Origin: Paralcaligenes ureilyticus | GTDB lineage: Bacteria; Pseudomonadota; Gammaproteobacteria; Burkholderiales; Burkholderiaceae_B | Length of the DNA: 64,000 nt | Reading direction: 5' to 3' | Assembly: GCF_004346225.1 (NCBI RefSeq) | Contig: NZ_SMAJ01000003.1 | Location: forward strand, 400,069 to 464,068 | Part shown: in pieces, positions 53,965 through 61,655 of the stretch | Numbering within the stretch: the first letter of the stretch is position 1 | Layout: each line of letters opens with the position of its first letter | Position numbers and translations under genes: made by a program | Notes under the pieces: generated by a model | Told to the model about the DNA's origin: nothing | Database searches by the model: none | The model's input: only the letters and a program-made list of their open reading frames with translations

Positions 53965-54641
53965 CAGGGATGCCAATAGACGTTGATGGCCGCGTCGGTT
54001 CGCGTGAGCAGCAGGCTGACTGGTTGAGCCGGCGTGGGTTGTTGTGCGGCCCGTTCGAATACCTGGAGTTTTTGCGGGCCGCTTATGAACAGTATTCGAT
54101 GCTGCGCCTGCAGCAGGGCGGCCAGGGTTGAGCTGATGCGCCGGTGAGGAGCCGCGGGAGGTGTAATGGACATGTAATGAAGGGTCTGGGCGGGGTCGAG
54201 CGCCTGCGCCAGCTCAGGAGCGTTCGGAAAGAGCGAGGCGGTGTGCCCGTCGTCGCCCATGCCCAGAATCGCCAGGGTGGCCGGCGCCGCGCTGCGGTTG
54301 GCCTGGTCCACGCAGGCCTTTATATCGTCGGCGTGCGTGACCAGCCCCTGGAACTGGGCGTGGCTGGCGCGGTTGACCAACAGGTAGCGGCGTACCAGGT
54401 TCTCGTTGCTGTCCGGGTCGCCGGGCGCAACAAAACGCTCGTCAACCAGCGTGATGTGTATCTTTGGCCAATCCAGACCGGCTTGGCTGAGCTCGGTAAA
54501 AAGAGGTATCGGAGAGTGCCCGCCCGATACCGCCAAGCGAGCCGTGCCTGACTGTTCCAGCTCTTGCTGCAGCAAGCCGGTCACGGCATGGGCCAGCGCC
54601 TTGATGCAAGGCTGGCTTTGTTCATAAGGATGCCAGATCAT
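53964..54641 (-). CDS. pgl: 6-phosphogluconolactonase
   Basis: Hydrolyses 6-phosphogluconolactone to 6-phosphogluconate between Zwf and Edd. The 225-residue protein has RLAVSGGHSPIPLFTELS near residue 36, the catalytic-region ITLVDERFVAPGDPDSNENLVRRYLL and LAILGMGDDGHTASLFPNAPEL near 121. ATG 54641 follows GGGAGA on the minus strand. The longer 560-residue frame runs backwards through the ptxS-like gene and was rejected. It is divergent from that gene and shares a control region with it. No HexR site was seen upstream. Confidence 0.93.
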   Translation of the reverse strand: MIWHPYEQSQPCIKALAHAVTGLLQQELEQSGTARLAVSGGHSPIPLFTELSQAGLDWPKIHITLVDERFVAPGDPDSNENLVRRYLLVNRASHAQFQGLVTHADDIKACVDQANRSAAPATLAILGMGDDGHTASLFPNAPELAQALDPAQTLHYMSITPPAAPHRRISSTLAALLQAQHRILFISGPQKLQVFERAAQQPTPAQPVSLLLTRTDAAINVYWHP

Positions 54642-54696
54642 GCGTTTCTCCCTACCGTATATGCTAAAAACGAGGCAAGACAGCCAGACTACACCC

Positions 54697-54717
54697 GTAT
54701 CGTACAGGTATCGTACA
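54697..54717. promoter_or_regulatory. Direct repeat GTATCGTACA x2 in the pgl/ptxS divergent promoter
   Basis: Two identical 10-base copies (54697-54706 and 54708-54717) are spaced one helical turn apart, about 42 bases before the ptxS-like gene. This could be a regulator site; the protein is unknown. Confidence 0.4.
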
Positions 54718-54758
54718 TAAAGAGGCATCGACGCGCAGCTGGCTACAATACAGGACTT

Positions 54759-55781
54759 ATGATTAAAAACACAGCCCGTGCGACGATTGCCGATGTGGCG
54801 CGCCAGGCCGGGGTTTCGAAGGCAACGGTATCGCGATTCCTGAATCATCGCGATACCTTGTTGTCCGCCGAGATCGCAGAGCGCGTCGAAGTGGCCGTCG
54901 CCCAGTTGGGCTATACACCGAGTCCGATGGCGCAAGCGCTCAAACGCGGCCGCTCGCGCCTGATCGGCCTGGTGGTTGCCGACATCACCAACCCCTATTC
55001 GGTGGCCGTACTGCGTGGTGCCGAAAAGGCCTGCCGGGCTGCCGGCTATTTGGTGATGCTGTTCAATCTGGGCAACGAGAGTCAGCGCGAGAGCGCCGCC
55101 ATACAGGCGTTGCTCTCCTATCAGGTGGAAGGTTTTATTCTGAACACCATGGGTTACGACGCAGGGGTGGACGCGGCTCGCTGCGGCAAGCCCGTCGTGC
55201 TGGTCGACCGCTTGCATCAGGGGCTGGATGTTGATTTCGTCTCCTTGAATAATAAGCAGGCTATAGACTTGAGCGCGCAACATCTGCTGGATGCGGGCTA
55301 TACCGAGTTGTTGCTGGCGACCGAGCCGTTGGGAGGCGTGAGCTCGCGCATCGAGAGGTCTGCGGCCTTCATGTCGTTTATTCGGGATCACAATGAGAAG
55401 GTATCGGGGTGCTGCCTGGCCAGCGATGCCGGCGCGGCCGACCTGGATCAGGCGCTTCGTGCATTGCGCGAGCGGGCAAAGGTGGGGCGTGCTGCCGTCA
55501 TTTCCAGTAATGCGGTGGTGACTTTGCGTATTGTGGCGGCGATGGCGCGTCTGGGTTGGCAATTGGGTGCGGATGTAGGATTGATTGGCATTGACGAGAC
55601 CGAATGGTCGCCTTATGTCGGCCCGGGGATCAGTACGGTGTCGCAACCCACCGGCGAATTGGGCCGCAAAGCGGCGGAATGCCTGTTGGATCGTTTGCAG
55701 GGACGGGATGTCGCCCCACGAACAATACTGTTGCCAGGCGTCTTGAATGTGCGCGGATCGTCGGACCCATCGCGGCGTTGA
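54759..55781 (+). CDS. ptxS: LacI-family regulator, PtxS-like
   Basis: PtxS represses 2-ketogluconate genes in Pseudomonas and is released by 2-ketogluconate. The 340-residue protein has the LacI HTH ATIADVARQAGVSKATVSRFLNHRD and hinge near residues 45-60 (ALKRGRSRLIGLVVADITNPYSVAVLRGAE), then a periplasmic-binding-like ligand domain. ATG 54759 fits the HTH. The PtxS name rests on context: a perfect TGAAACCGGTTTCA, the known PtxS operator, lies 89 bases downstream of the gene, ahead of an importer and kguE-kguK. Other LacI proteins could bind a similar site. Confidence 0.8.
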   Translation: MIKNTARATIADVARQAGVSKATVSRFLNHRDTLLSAEIAERVEVAVAQLGYTPSPMAQALKRGRSRLIGLVVADITNPYSVAVLRGAEKACRAAGYLVMLFNLGNESQRESAAIQALLSYQVEGFILNTMGYDAGVDAARCGKPVVLVDRLHQGLDVDFVSLNNKQAIDLSAQHLLDAGYTELLLATEPLGGVSSRIERSAAFMSFIRDHNEKVSGCCLASDAGAADLDQALRALRERAKVGRAAVISSNAVVTLRIVAAMARLGWQLGADVGLIGIDETEWSPYVGPGISTVSQPTGELGRKAAECLLDRLQGRDVAPRTILLPGVLNVRGSSDPSRR

Positions 55782-55829
55782 TCGCTGCCTGGAGCGTACT
55801 TTTGACTTCAGTGTAAGGGTAAATACTTA

Positions 55830-55858
55830 TTCGAGTTCTTTTCGGCATTTATTAAAAT
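55830..55858 (+). promoter_or_regulatory. Predicted promoter of the PtxS-controlled importer
   Basis: TTCGAG (55830-55835) and TAAAAT (55853-55858) are 17 bases apart. A start near 55865 would be followed directly by the operator. Confidence 0.5.
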
Positions 55859-55869
55859 TCAAAGCTTGA

Positions 55870-55883
55870 TGAAACCGGTTTCA
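55870..55883. promoter_or_regulatory. ptxS operator: PtxS operator (perfect palindrome)
   Basis: TGAAACCGGTTTCA is a perfect 14-base palindrome identical to the PtxS site described in Pseudomonas. It lies 46 bases before the first permease, just after the predicted transcription start, a position suited to repression. Confidence 0.85.
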
Positions 55884-55928
55884 GAACGTGTCTGCTGAAG
55901 GCGTCGATGCCTTTCCCGAGTATCCATA

Positions 55929-56597
55929 GTGAATTATTCATTTCAATTCGGCCCTGTGTTCGATGCATGGCCATTGCTGCTGAGGGGCACCTGGATAACG
56001 ATCCAGCTGTCTTTTCTGGCAATGTTGTTTGGGCTGTGTGTGGCGATTTTATGTGCCTGGGGCAAAACCTCCGGCCCTAGGTTGGTGCGCTGGGTCATCA
56101 ATGCCTATATCGAACTGATCCGCAACACGCCGTTTCTGGTGCAATTGTTTTTTTTCTATTTTGCGCTGCCGGCCACCGGAGTGCGTTGGTCTGCGCATAC
56201 GGCGGCGCTGGTCGCCATGGTGGTGAATCTGGGCGCTTATGCCACCGAAATCGTGCGGGCCGGAATTGAGGCCATTCCCAGGGCGCAGGTCGAGGCGGGG
56301 CTGGCGCTGAATTTATCGCGCTATGAAATTTTTCGTTTTGTCGTGTTAAAGCCGGCGCTGCGCGCCATTTACCCCGCGCTGACCAGCCAGTTCATTTTAC
56401 TGATGCTGGCTTCCAGCGTGGTGTCGGTGATCTCCGCCGACGATCTGACTTCGGTTGCGGCCAACTTGCAATCGGAAACGTTTCGCAGCTTTGAAATCTA
56501 CATTGTCATTACCGCCATCTATTTGGTGCTGACGCTGCTTTTCTCGTACCTGTTCCGCCTGGTATTCCGGTGGGGCCTGAACTATCCGGATCGCTGA
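55929..56597 (+). CDS. PAAT-type ABC importer permease, first (system 2; candidate 2-ketogluconate importer)
   Basis: PAAT-family permease of 222 residues with the motif AYIELIRNTPFLVQLFFFYFALP near residue 57 and coupling loop RAQVEAGLALNLSRYEIFRFVVLKPALRAIYPAL near residues 118-151. It starts with GTG 55929; no closer in-frame ATG gives a full protein. It lies right behind the PtxS operator and ahead of a permease, binding protein, ATPase, kguE and kguK. That order suggests uptake of 2-ketogluconate instead of an amino acid. This is inference from regulation and neighbours. Confidence 0.88.
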   Translation: MNYSFQFGPVFDAWPLLLRGTWITIQLSFLAMLFGLCVAILCAWGKTSGPRLVRWVINAYIELIRNTPFLVQLFFFYFALPATGVRWSAHTAALVAMVVNLGAYATEIVRAGIEAIPRAQVEAGLALNLSRYEIFRFVVLKPALRAIYPALTSQFILLMLASSVVSVISADDLTSVAANLQSETFRSFEIYIVITAIYLVLTLLFSYLFRLVFRWGLNYPDR

Positions 56598-56599
56598 TC

Positions 56600-57253
56600 A
56601 TGCGCACTTTCGGTTATTCAGAGTTCTTATACATACTTGAAGCGGCCCGATGGACGATAGGCTTGTCTTTGATGGCTTTTGTCGGGGGCGGCATCGTAGG
56701 TTTGACGCTGGCCTTGTCGCGTACTTCCGAAAGCAGGATGCTGCGCGGTTGGTCCATCGGTTTTATCCAATTGTTTCGCGGCACGCCTTTATTGCTGCAG
56801 CTGTTCCTGATCTTCTTCGGCGCTCCGGTCATAGGGATCGACGTGAACCCGTGGCTGGCGGCAGGGATCGCCTTGACGCTTAACAGCGGAGCTTTTCTGG
56901 GAGAAATCTGGCGTGGCTGCATCGAGGCCATACCGGGCGGCCAGTGGGAAGCCGCCGACGCCCTGGGTTTGTCGTATCGCTGGAAAATGCGCGACGTTGT
57001 GCTGCCGCAGGCCTTGAAAATAGCGGTGCCCCCCACCGTTGGTTATCTGGTGCAGATCGTTAAGGGGACGTCGCTGGCGGCCATTATCGGCTTTACCGAA
57101 TTAACCCGTGCCGGCCAGATTATCAATAATGCTACGTTCGAGCCTATGCTGGTGTTTTCGGTGGTTGCGGTGATTTATTTCTTGTTGTGCTGGCCCTTGT
57201 CTTTGCTGGCGGCTCGTATGGAGCGGCGTCTTGCCGCGTCGCTGGTGCGCTAG
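56600..57253 (+). CDS. PAAT-type ABC importer permease, second (system 2)
   Basis: Partner permease of 217 residues. It has SIGFIQLFRGTPLLLQLFLIFFG near residue 54 and the coupling loop PGGQWEAADALGLSYRWKMRDVVLPQALKIAVPP near residues 113-146, with about five helices. ATG 56600 is two bases after the previous stop; an upstream in-frame start at 56570 overlaps the first permease. The binding-protein gene follows after 61 bases. Confidence 0.88.
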   Translation: MRTFGYSEFLYILEAARWTIGLSLMAFVGGGIVGLTLALSRTSESRMLRGWSIGFIQLFRGTPLLLQLFLIFFGAPVIGIDVNPWLAAGIALTLNSGAFLGEIWRGCIEAIPGGQWEAADALGLSYRWKMRDVVLPQALKIAVPPTVGYLVQIVKGTSLAAIIGFTELTRAGQIINNATFEPMLVFSVVAVIYFLLCWPLSLLAARMERRLAASLVR

Positions 57254-57314
57254 ACAGGCCGGGCTGTAGATCGATGTTTAACCGATGTGGGTATTTAATT
57301 CTTGGAGACTGAAT

Positions 57315-58121
57315 ATGTATTTAAGTAAAAAAATTCGCGCGCTGATGGGCGCGACGATGTTGGCGAGCCTGGGTGTACTGGCGTTGGGCGCCTCGACGGC
57401 CAGCGCCGAAACGATAGACCAAGTCAAGCAAAAGGGGGAGTTGACGGTCGGCATGCTGGTGGACTTTCCGCCGTATGGCATCATGAACGCTCAGAATCAG
57501 CCCGACGGCTATGACGCCGACGTGGCCAAATTGCTGGCCAAGGATTTGGGCGTAAAAGTAAAAATCGTACCCGTAACGGGCCCCAATCGCATCCCTTTTC
57601 TTTTGACCAATAAGGTGGATTTGCTGGTGGCCTCTTTGGCTATTACCGCTGAGCGCGCCAAGCAAGTACAGTTTTCCAGTCCGTATTCGGCGGCGCAGAT
57701 TGTCGTGTATGGCGGCAAGGACCGCGCCATCAAAGGAGCCGCCGATCTGGCTGGCCTGCGTATTGGCGTGGCGCGTGCGAGCACGCAGGATATTGCCGTT
57801 AGCAAGATTGCGCCAAAAACGGCGAATATCCGTCGTTTCGACGATGACGCGTCGGCCATGCAGGCCTTGTTATCCGGGCAGGTTGACGCCATAGGATGTT
57901 CCACCACGGTCGCCGCGCAGATTTCCAAACGCGTACCCAATAAGTACGAAAACAAGTTTGTGCTGCTGCAACAGGAAATGGCGGTCGCGATGCGTCCGGG
58001 CGAGTCCAAGACGCTTGCGGATGTCAACGCGTTTGTAGCGAAAAACATTGCCAACGGCGAACTTAGCAAGCTGTACAAAAAATGGCTGGGTACCGATCTG
58101 CCTAAGCTGAAAGCATCGTAA
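57315..58121 (+). CDS. PAAT-type periplasmic binding protein (system 2; candidate 2-ketogluconate binder)
   Basis: Family 3 binding protein of 268 residues with a signal peptide (MGATMLASLGVLALGASTASA). It is very close to binding protein B at 35860 (both have VDFPPYGI, QPDGYDADVAKLLAK-type and VTGPNRIP segments). Arg114 (ITAERAKQVQF) keeps the carboxylate contact of amino-acid binders, but GQVDAIGCS puts Ser196 at the site of the Asp that holds the alpha-ammonium group. That fits a keto-acid or sugar-acid ligand. ATG 57315 follows TTGGAG. Confidence 0.88.
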   Translation: MYLSKKIRALMGATMLASLGVLALGASTASAETIDQVKQKGELTVGMLVDFPPYGIMNAQNQPDGYDADVAKLLAKDLGVKVKIVPVTGPNRIPFLLTNKVDLLVASLAITAERAKQVQFSSPYSAAQIVVYGGKDRAIKGAADLAGLRIGVARASTQDIAVSKIAPKTANIRRFDDDASAMQALLSGQVDAIGCSTTVAAQISKRVPNKYENKFVLLQQEMAVAMRPGESKTLADVNAFVAKNIANGELSKLYKKWLGTDLPKLKAS

Positions 58122-58134
58122 GGGCGGCTTTACC

Positions 58135-58935
58135 ATGACTGACAGCCAGGCTTCTGTTGCGGCGCATCCCGCCGATCGTTCCGCCGCTCGCGGCGAGACG
58201 ATTATCGAGGTCGTTGCCGTGAACAAATGGTACGGCAATTTCCAGGCGCTCACCGATGTCGACCTGAAGGTTGATGCCGGCGAGCGCATCGTGGTTTGCG
58301 GGCCTTCAGGTTCGGGGAAATCAACCATGATTCGCTGCATCAATGGTCTGGAAAAAGTGCAGAAAGGCCGCATTGTGGTCGATGGCATCGACCTGACCGC
58401 CAGCGCTCATAACGTCGAGGCTGTGCGTCAGGAGGTTGGCATGGTGTTCCAGCAGTTCAATCTGTTTCCGCATATGACGGTGCTGCAAAATTGCATGCTT
58501 GCGCCCATGCGCTCGCGCCGTGTGGATAAACAGGCGGCCGAGGCGCTGGCCATGAAGTATCTGACGCGCGTGCGCATTGCCGATCAGGCCCTGAAGTATC
58601 CCAGCCAGTTATCGGGCGGCCAGCAGCAACGGGTGGCTATTGCCCGTGCTTTGTGCATGACGCCCAAGATTATGTTGTTCGACGAGCCCACTTCGGCGCT
58701 GGATCCGGAAATGGTCAAAGAGGTGCTCGATACGATGATCGGCCTGGCCGATGATGGGATGACGATGCTGTGCGTGACGCACGAAATGGGGTTCGCGCGC
58801 AGTGTGGCAGACCGGGTTATTTTCATGGCGGATGGAAAAATCATCGAGCAGGCGCCGCCTGCTACGTTTTTCAGCCACCCCGAGCACGAGAAAACCCGTA
58901 GCTTCCTTGGGCAGATATTGAGCTCTCAGCATTGA
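58135..58935 (+). CDS. PAAT-type ABC importer ATPase (GlnQ-like, system 2)
   Basis: Motor subunit of 266 residues. After an extra N-terminal stretch of about 22 polar residues come Walker [19 protein letters not shown] near residue 57, the Q-loop [21 protein letters not shown], the signature [16 protein letters not shown], Walker [17 protein letters not shown] and [24 protein letters not shown] cluster and then kguE follow. It completes the importer. Confidence 0.9.
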   Translation: MTDSQASVAAHPADRSAARGETIIEVVAVNKWYGNFQALTDVDLKVDAGERIVVCGPSGSGKSTMIRCINGLEKVQKGRIVVDGIDLTASAHNVEAVRQEVGMVFQQFNLFPHMTVLQNCMLAPMRSRRVDKQAAEALAMKYLTRVRIADQALKYPSQLSGGQQQRVAIARALCMTPKIMLFDEPTSALDPEMVKEVLDTMIGLADDGMTMLCVTHEMGFARSVADRVIFMADGKIIEQAPPATFFSHPEHEKTRSFLGQILSSQH

Positions 58936-58973
58936 TGCTGGATGCGCGGTTGGTTTGATGTATTTAGGAAGAT

Positions 58974-59042
58974 GGCACCCACAAGGGGTGCCGCTACACC
59001 CGTTGCGGGTACGTTTTTGTATCGGCACCCCTTGTGGGTGCC
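58974..59042. repeat. GTAG-type REP cluster 11 (two facing units)
   Basis: Units at 58974-58997 (-) and 59019-59042 (+, GTAT instead of GTAG), an inverted pair with the CTAC and GTAG tails facing inward. They separate the importer ATPase from kguE. Confidence 0.85.
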
Positions 59043-59083
59043 AATTCGGTGCGTGTGATTCTCTCGTTGGAGTCAGTTTTACC

Positions 59084-59860
59084 ATGGGCTTGTCCAGTCA
59101 AGTGATTGTTTCTTTATCGTCGTTCGGGACAGCCGAGGTGCGGCGTCACGGGCAGTGTTGGTTTGCCGAACTGTGCCATGCCGCCGGCGCCGATGGTGTG
59201 GAAGTGCGTGGCGAATTGCTGGTCGATGCCGCCGTGGAACTGCCGCAGCTTGACGCGATGTTTCGCCGCACCGGACTTAGCAGCGTCTATTCGAGCCCCG
59301 AGGGGCTTTGGGATCGAGAGGGTGCTTTCGATTCTGTTGCGCTGGAAAACGCCCTGACATCGGCCTTGGCGTTGAACGCCTCCGTAGTGAAGATGTCCAT
59401 AGGCGGCTTTCATCAGAATTCGCTCGCCTCGCTGGCCGAGCTGAAACAGCGCCTGGCGCAAAGCCGCGTCAGGCTGCTGATTGAAAACGATCAGACTGCA
59501 GCGGCGGGCACAATCCGGGCCTTGCAGTATTTTTTTGAAGCAATGGAAAACACCGGCCTTATCCTGGGCATGACCTTCGATATGGGCAACTGGCATTGGG
59601 TGGGCGAGAGCTCCTTGCGCGCCGCGGAGCTGTTTGCGCCGCGGGTGCAGTATGTGCATTGCAAAGGCGTGCAGCGCCAGGCCCACCGATGGGTGGCCGT
59701 GGCATTGACCGATTCGCTGGCCCCGTGGCGTGCTGTATTCGAAGCCATGCCCGCCAATGTGCCGCGCGCCATCGAGTATCCCTTGTTTGGTGATGATTTG
59801 CTGGATGTGACTCGCACGGCCATAGACGGCCTGCGCCATCTTGAAGGCCGCCTGCAATGA
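59084..59860 (+). CDS. kguE: TIM-barrel epimerase KguE-like
   Basis: A sugar isomerase/epimerase-type TIM-barrel protein (AP endonuclease 2 family) of 258 residues. The start VIVSLSSFGTAEVRRHGQCWFAELCHAAGADGVEVRGELL resembles KguE of the Pseudomonas 2-ketogluconate operon. LLIENDQT, GMTFDMGNWHW and YVHCKGV supply the likely metal ligands (Glu, Asp, His). ATG 59084 follows TTGGAG; a longer frame from 58955 reads through REP units. The kinase overlaps its stop by four bases. The reaction of KguE is not firmly established. Confidence 0.8.
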   Translation: MGLSSQVIVSLSSFGTAEVRRHGQCWFAELCHAAGADGVEVRGELLVDAAVELPQLDAMFRRTGLSSVYSSPEGLWDREGAFDSVALENALTSALALNASVVKMSIGGFHQNSLASLAELKQRLAQSRVRLLIENDQTAAAGTIRALQYFFEAMENTGLILGMTFDMGNWHWVGESSLRAAELFAPRVQYVHCKGVQRQAHRWVAVALTDSLAPWRAVFEAMPANVPRAIEYPLFGDDLLDVTRTAIDGLRHLEGRLQ

Positions 59861-60801
59861 GCCACGCCCTTGATGTGGTGACATTCGGCGAAGCCATGAT
59901 GATGCTGATTGCCGATCGGCCCGGCCCGCTTGAAAATGCACAGGCCTTTTACAAACGTACCGCCGGGGCCGAAACCAATGTGGCTATCGGTTTGTCGCGC
60001 CTTGGACTGAAAGTGGGCTGGGCCAGCCGTTTGGGGTCGGACTCCATGGGCCGCTACCTGCTGGCCGAGATGCAGCGTGAAGGTATCGATTGCTCGCATG
60101 TGGTCTGCGACCTGCAGCAACGCACCGCCCTGCAGTTCAAGGGCCGTGTGGTCGACGGCAGCGATCCACCGTTCGAATACCATCGCAAAGGCTCGGCGGC
60201 AAGCCAGATGCAACCCGGCGATATCGACCAGGCATGGTTGTGCGCCGCGCGGCATCTGCATTCCACGGGTGTGTTTGCGGCAGTTTCGGACAACTGCTTC
60301 GAGGTCAATTGCAAATCGATGGCCATGATGCGCGAGGCGGGCCGCACGGTGTCTTTCGATCCGAATCTTCGGCCCGTGCTGTGGTCGTCCACCGAGCATA
60401 TGCGCGAGTCTATCAATCGACTGGCGTTTGGCGCTCATTGGGTCTTTCCGGGTATCGAAGAAGGCCGCTTGCTGACGGGACAGGGTACGCCGGAAGCGAT
60501 TGCGCGTTTTTATCGTGACCGGGGAGTCGAACGCGTCATTGTCAAACTGGGTCGGGACGGCGCTTATTTCAGCGGTGATGATGCAGAGGGTTATGTCCCG
60601 GGTTTTCCTGTTGCCGAGGTTCTGGATACCGTTGGCGCGGGGGACGGTTTTGCGGTGGGCGTGATTAGCGCCTTGCTGGAAGGGGGCGATATCCGGTCGG
60701 CCGTCAGGCGCGGCGCATGGATAGGGGCAAAGGCTGTCCAGGTTTTGGGCGACACCGAAGGTCTGCCCACGCGCGAAGAGTTGGTGCGGGCGGGAATGTA
60801 A
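59857..60801 (+). CDS. kguK: PfkB-family kinase, probably 2-ketogluconokinase KguK
   Basis: A ribokinase/PfkB kinase of 314 residues. The N-terminal DVVTFGEAMMMLIADRPGPL, KRTAGAETNVAIGLSRLGL (substrate region), SFDPNLRPVLW and the C-terminal VLDTVGAGDGFAVGVISALLEGG (ATP site, catalytic Asp) are clear. By sequence it could be KDG kinase or 2-ketogluconate kinase. The KguE neighbour and PtxS operator favour KguK, which makes 2-keto-6-phosphogluconate. The reductase KguD that would follow is not in the window. ATG overlaps the kguE stop. Confidence 0.82.
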   Translation: MSHALDVVTFGEAMMMLIADRPGPLENAQAFYKRTAGAETNVAIGLSRLGLKVGWASRLGSDSMGRYLLAEMQREGIDCSHVVCDLQQRTALQFKGRVVDGSDPPFEYHRKGSAASQMQPGDIDQAWLCAARHLHSTGVFAAVSDNCFEVNCKSMAMMREAGRTVSFDPNLRPVLWSSTEHMRESINRLAFGAHWVFPGIEEGRLLTGQGTPEAIARFYRDRGVERVIVKLGRDGAYFSGDDAEGYVPGFPVAEVLDTVGAGDGFAVGVISALLEGGDIRSAVRRGAWIGAKAVQVLGDTEGLPTREELVRAGM

Positions 60802-60835
60802 GGGGTTGCCGCTACGAAACAGGCTCGTCATTCAC

Positions 60836-60976
60836 GTAGCGGCAGCCCTTGTGGGTGCCAAAATCTCTGACAGCCAAGACGGTATCTTGCACGGATGACA
60901 GGCACAAGGCCTGTCGCTACAGGCCTGTAGTGACAAATCCGCACATATATCTGTAGCGGCACCCCTTGTGGGTGCC
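60836..60976. repeat. GTAG-type REP cluster 12 (three units plus fragments)
   Basis: Units at 60836-60859 (+), 60897-60920 (-, GACAGGC-ACAAG-GCCTGTC, a fully paired variant) and 60953-60976 (+). A half unit GGGGTTGCCGCTAC lies right at the kguK stop (60802-60815). The cluster separates the convergent kguK and eda. Confidence 0.85.
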
Positions 60977-60989
60977 ATAAAAAACATCA

Positions 60990-61619
60990 CTAGCGTCGCT
61001 GAATAAGCAAGCAGGCCTCCCGGGCCAATTTTGTGATGGCGCTCCAGTCCTGCTTGGTGACAGCCGATTCCGGCGTCAGCCACGATCCGCCGACACATTC
61101 AACGTTGGGTAGCTCCAGATAATCCCTGGCGTTTTGAGCGTTGACGCCGCCGGTAGGGCAGAAGCGGATGTCGGGCAAGGGGCCGTAAAGCGCCTTGAGC
61201 AAGGCGACCCCGCCCACGGCTTGCGCCGGGAATAGTTTTTGCACCGTGAATCCACAATCGGAGGCGATCATGGATTCTGACGCCGTTGCTACACCGGGCA
61301 GGAACGGGATGTCGGCTTCTTGTGCCGCACGGGCGATGCCTGGCGTCAGGCCTGGACTGACGGCGAACTTTGCACCCGCACGGACAGCCGCATCGAATTG
61401 CTTGGCATCGCGTATCGTGCCCACTCCAACCAAAGCATCCGGAACCGCGTCGGAGATGAGTTGTATGGCTTCCAGCGCGACGTTGGAGCGCAGTGTGATC
61501 TCCAGGCTGCGCACACCGCCTGCGACCAGTGCGCGGGCCAGGCCAACAGCAGTGTCAAGATTTTTGATGACAATAACGGGCATGACCGGGCTTTGCCGGA
61601 GTAGTTCAAGAGCGTTCAT
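60990..61619 (-). CDS. eda: KDPG/KHG aldolase Eda
   Basis: Splits 2-keto-3-deoxy-6-phosphogluconate into pyruvate and glyceraldehyde 3-phosphate, the last step of the Entner-Doudoroff pathway. The 209-residue protein has MPVIVIKNLDTAVGLARALVAGGVRSLEITLRS (catalytic Glu), GVGTIRDAKQF, FAVSPGLTP, and the Schiff-base Lys in FTVQKLFPAQAVGG near 130, then FCPTGGVNAQN. It follows edd after 36 bases and is probably in the same transcript. Confidence 0.95.
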   Translation of the reverse strand: MNALELLRQSPVMPVIVIKNLDTAVGLARALVAGGVRSLEITLRSNVALEAIQLISDAVPDALVGVGTIRDAKQFDAAVRAGAKFAVSPGLTPGIARAAQEADIPFLPGVATASESMIASDCGFTVQKLFPAQAVGGVALLKALYGPLPDIRFCPTGGVNAQNARDYLELPNVECVGGSWLTPESAVTKQDWSAITKLAREACLLIQRR

Positions 61620-61655
61620 GGATAGTGGCCTGACTGGATAGATAACAGTGATAGA

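Noticed and set aside
53964..55646. A 560-residue minus-strand protein extending pgl
   Set aside because: The first 335 residues run backwards through the LacI-type gene. The family start at 54641 has a good ribosome site.
59857..60801. Naming the kinase KdgK (2-keto-3-deoxygluconokinase)
   Set aside because: Sequence alone allows it, but the KguE neighbour and the PtxS operator favour 2-ketogluconokinase.
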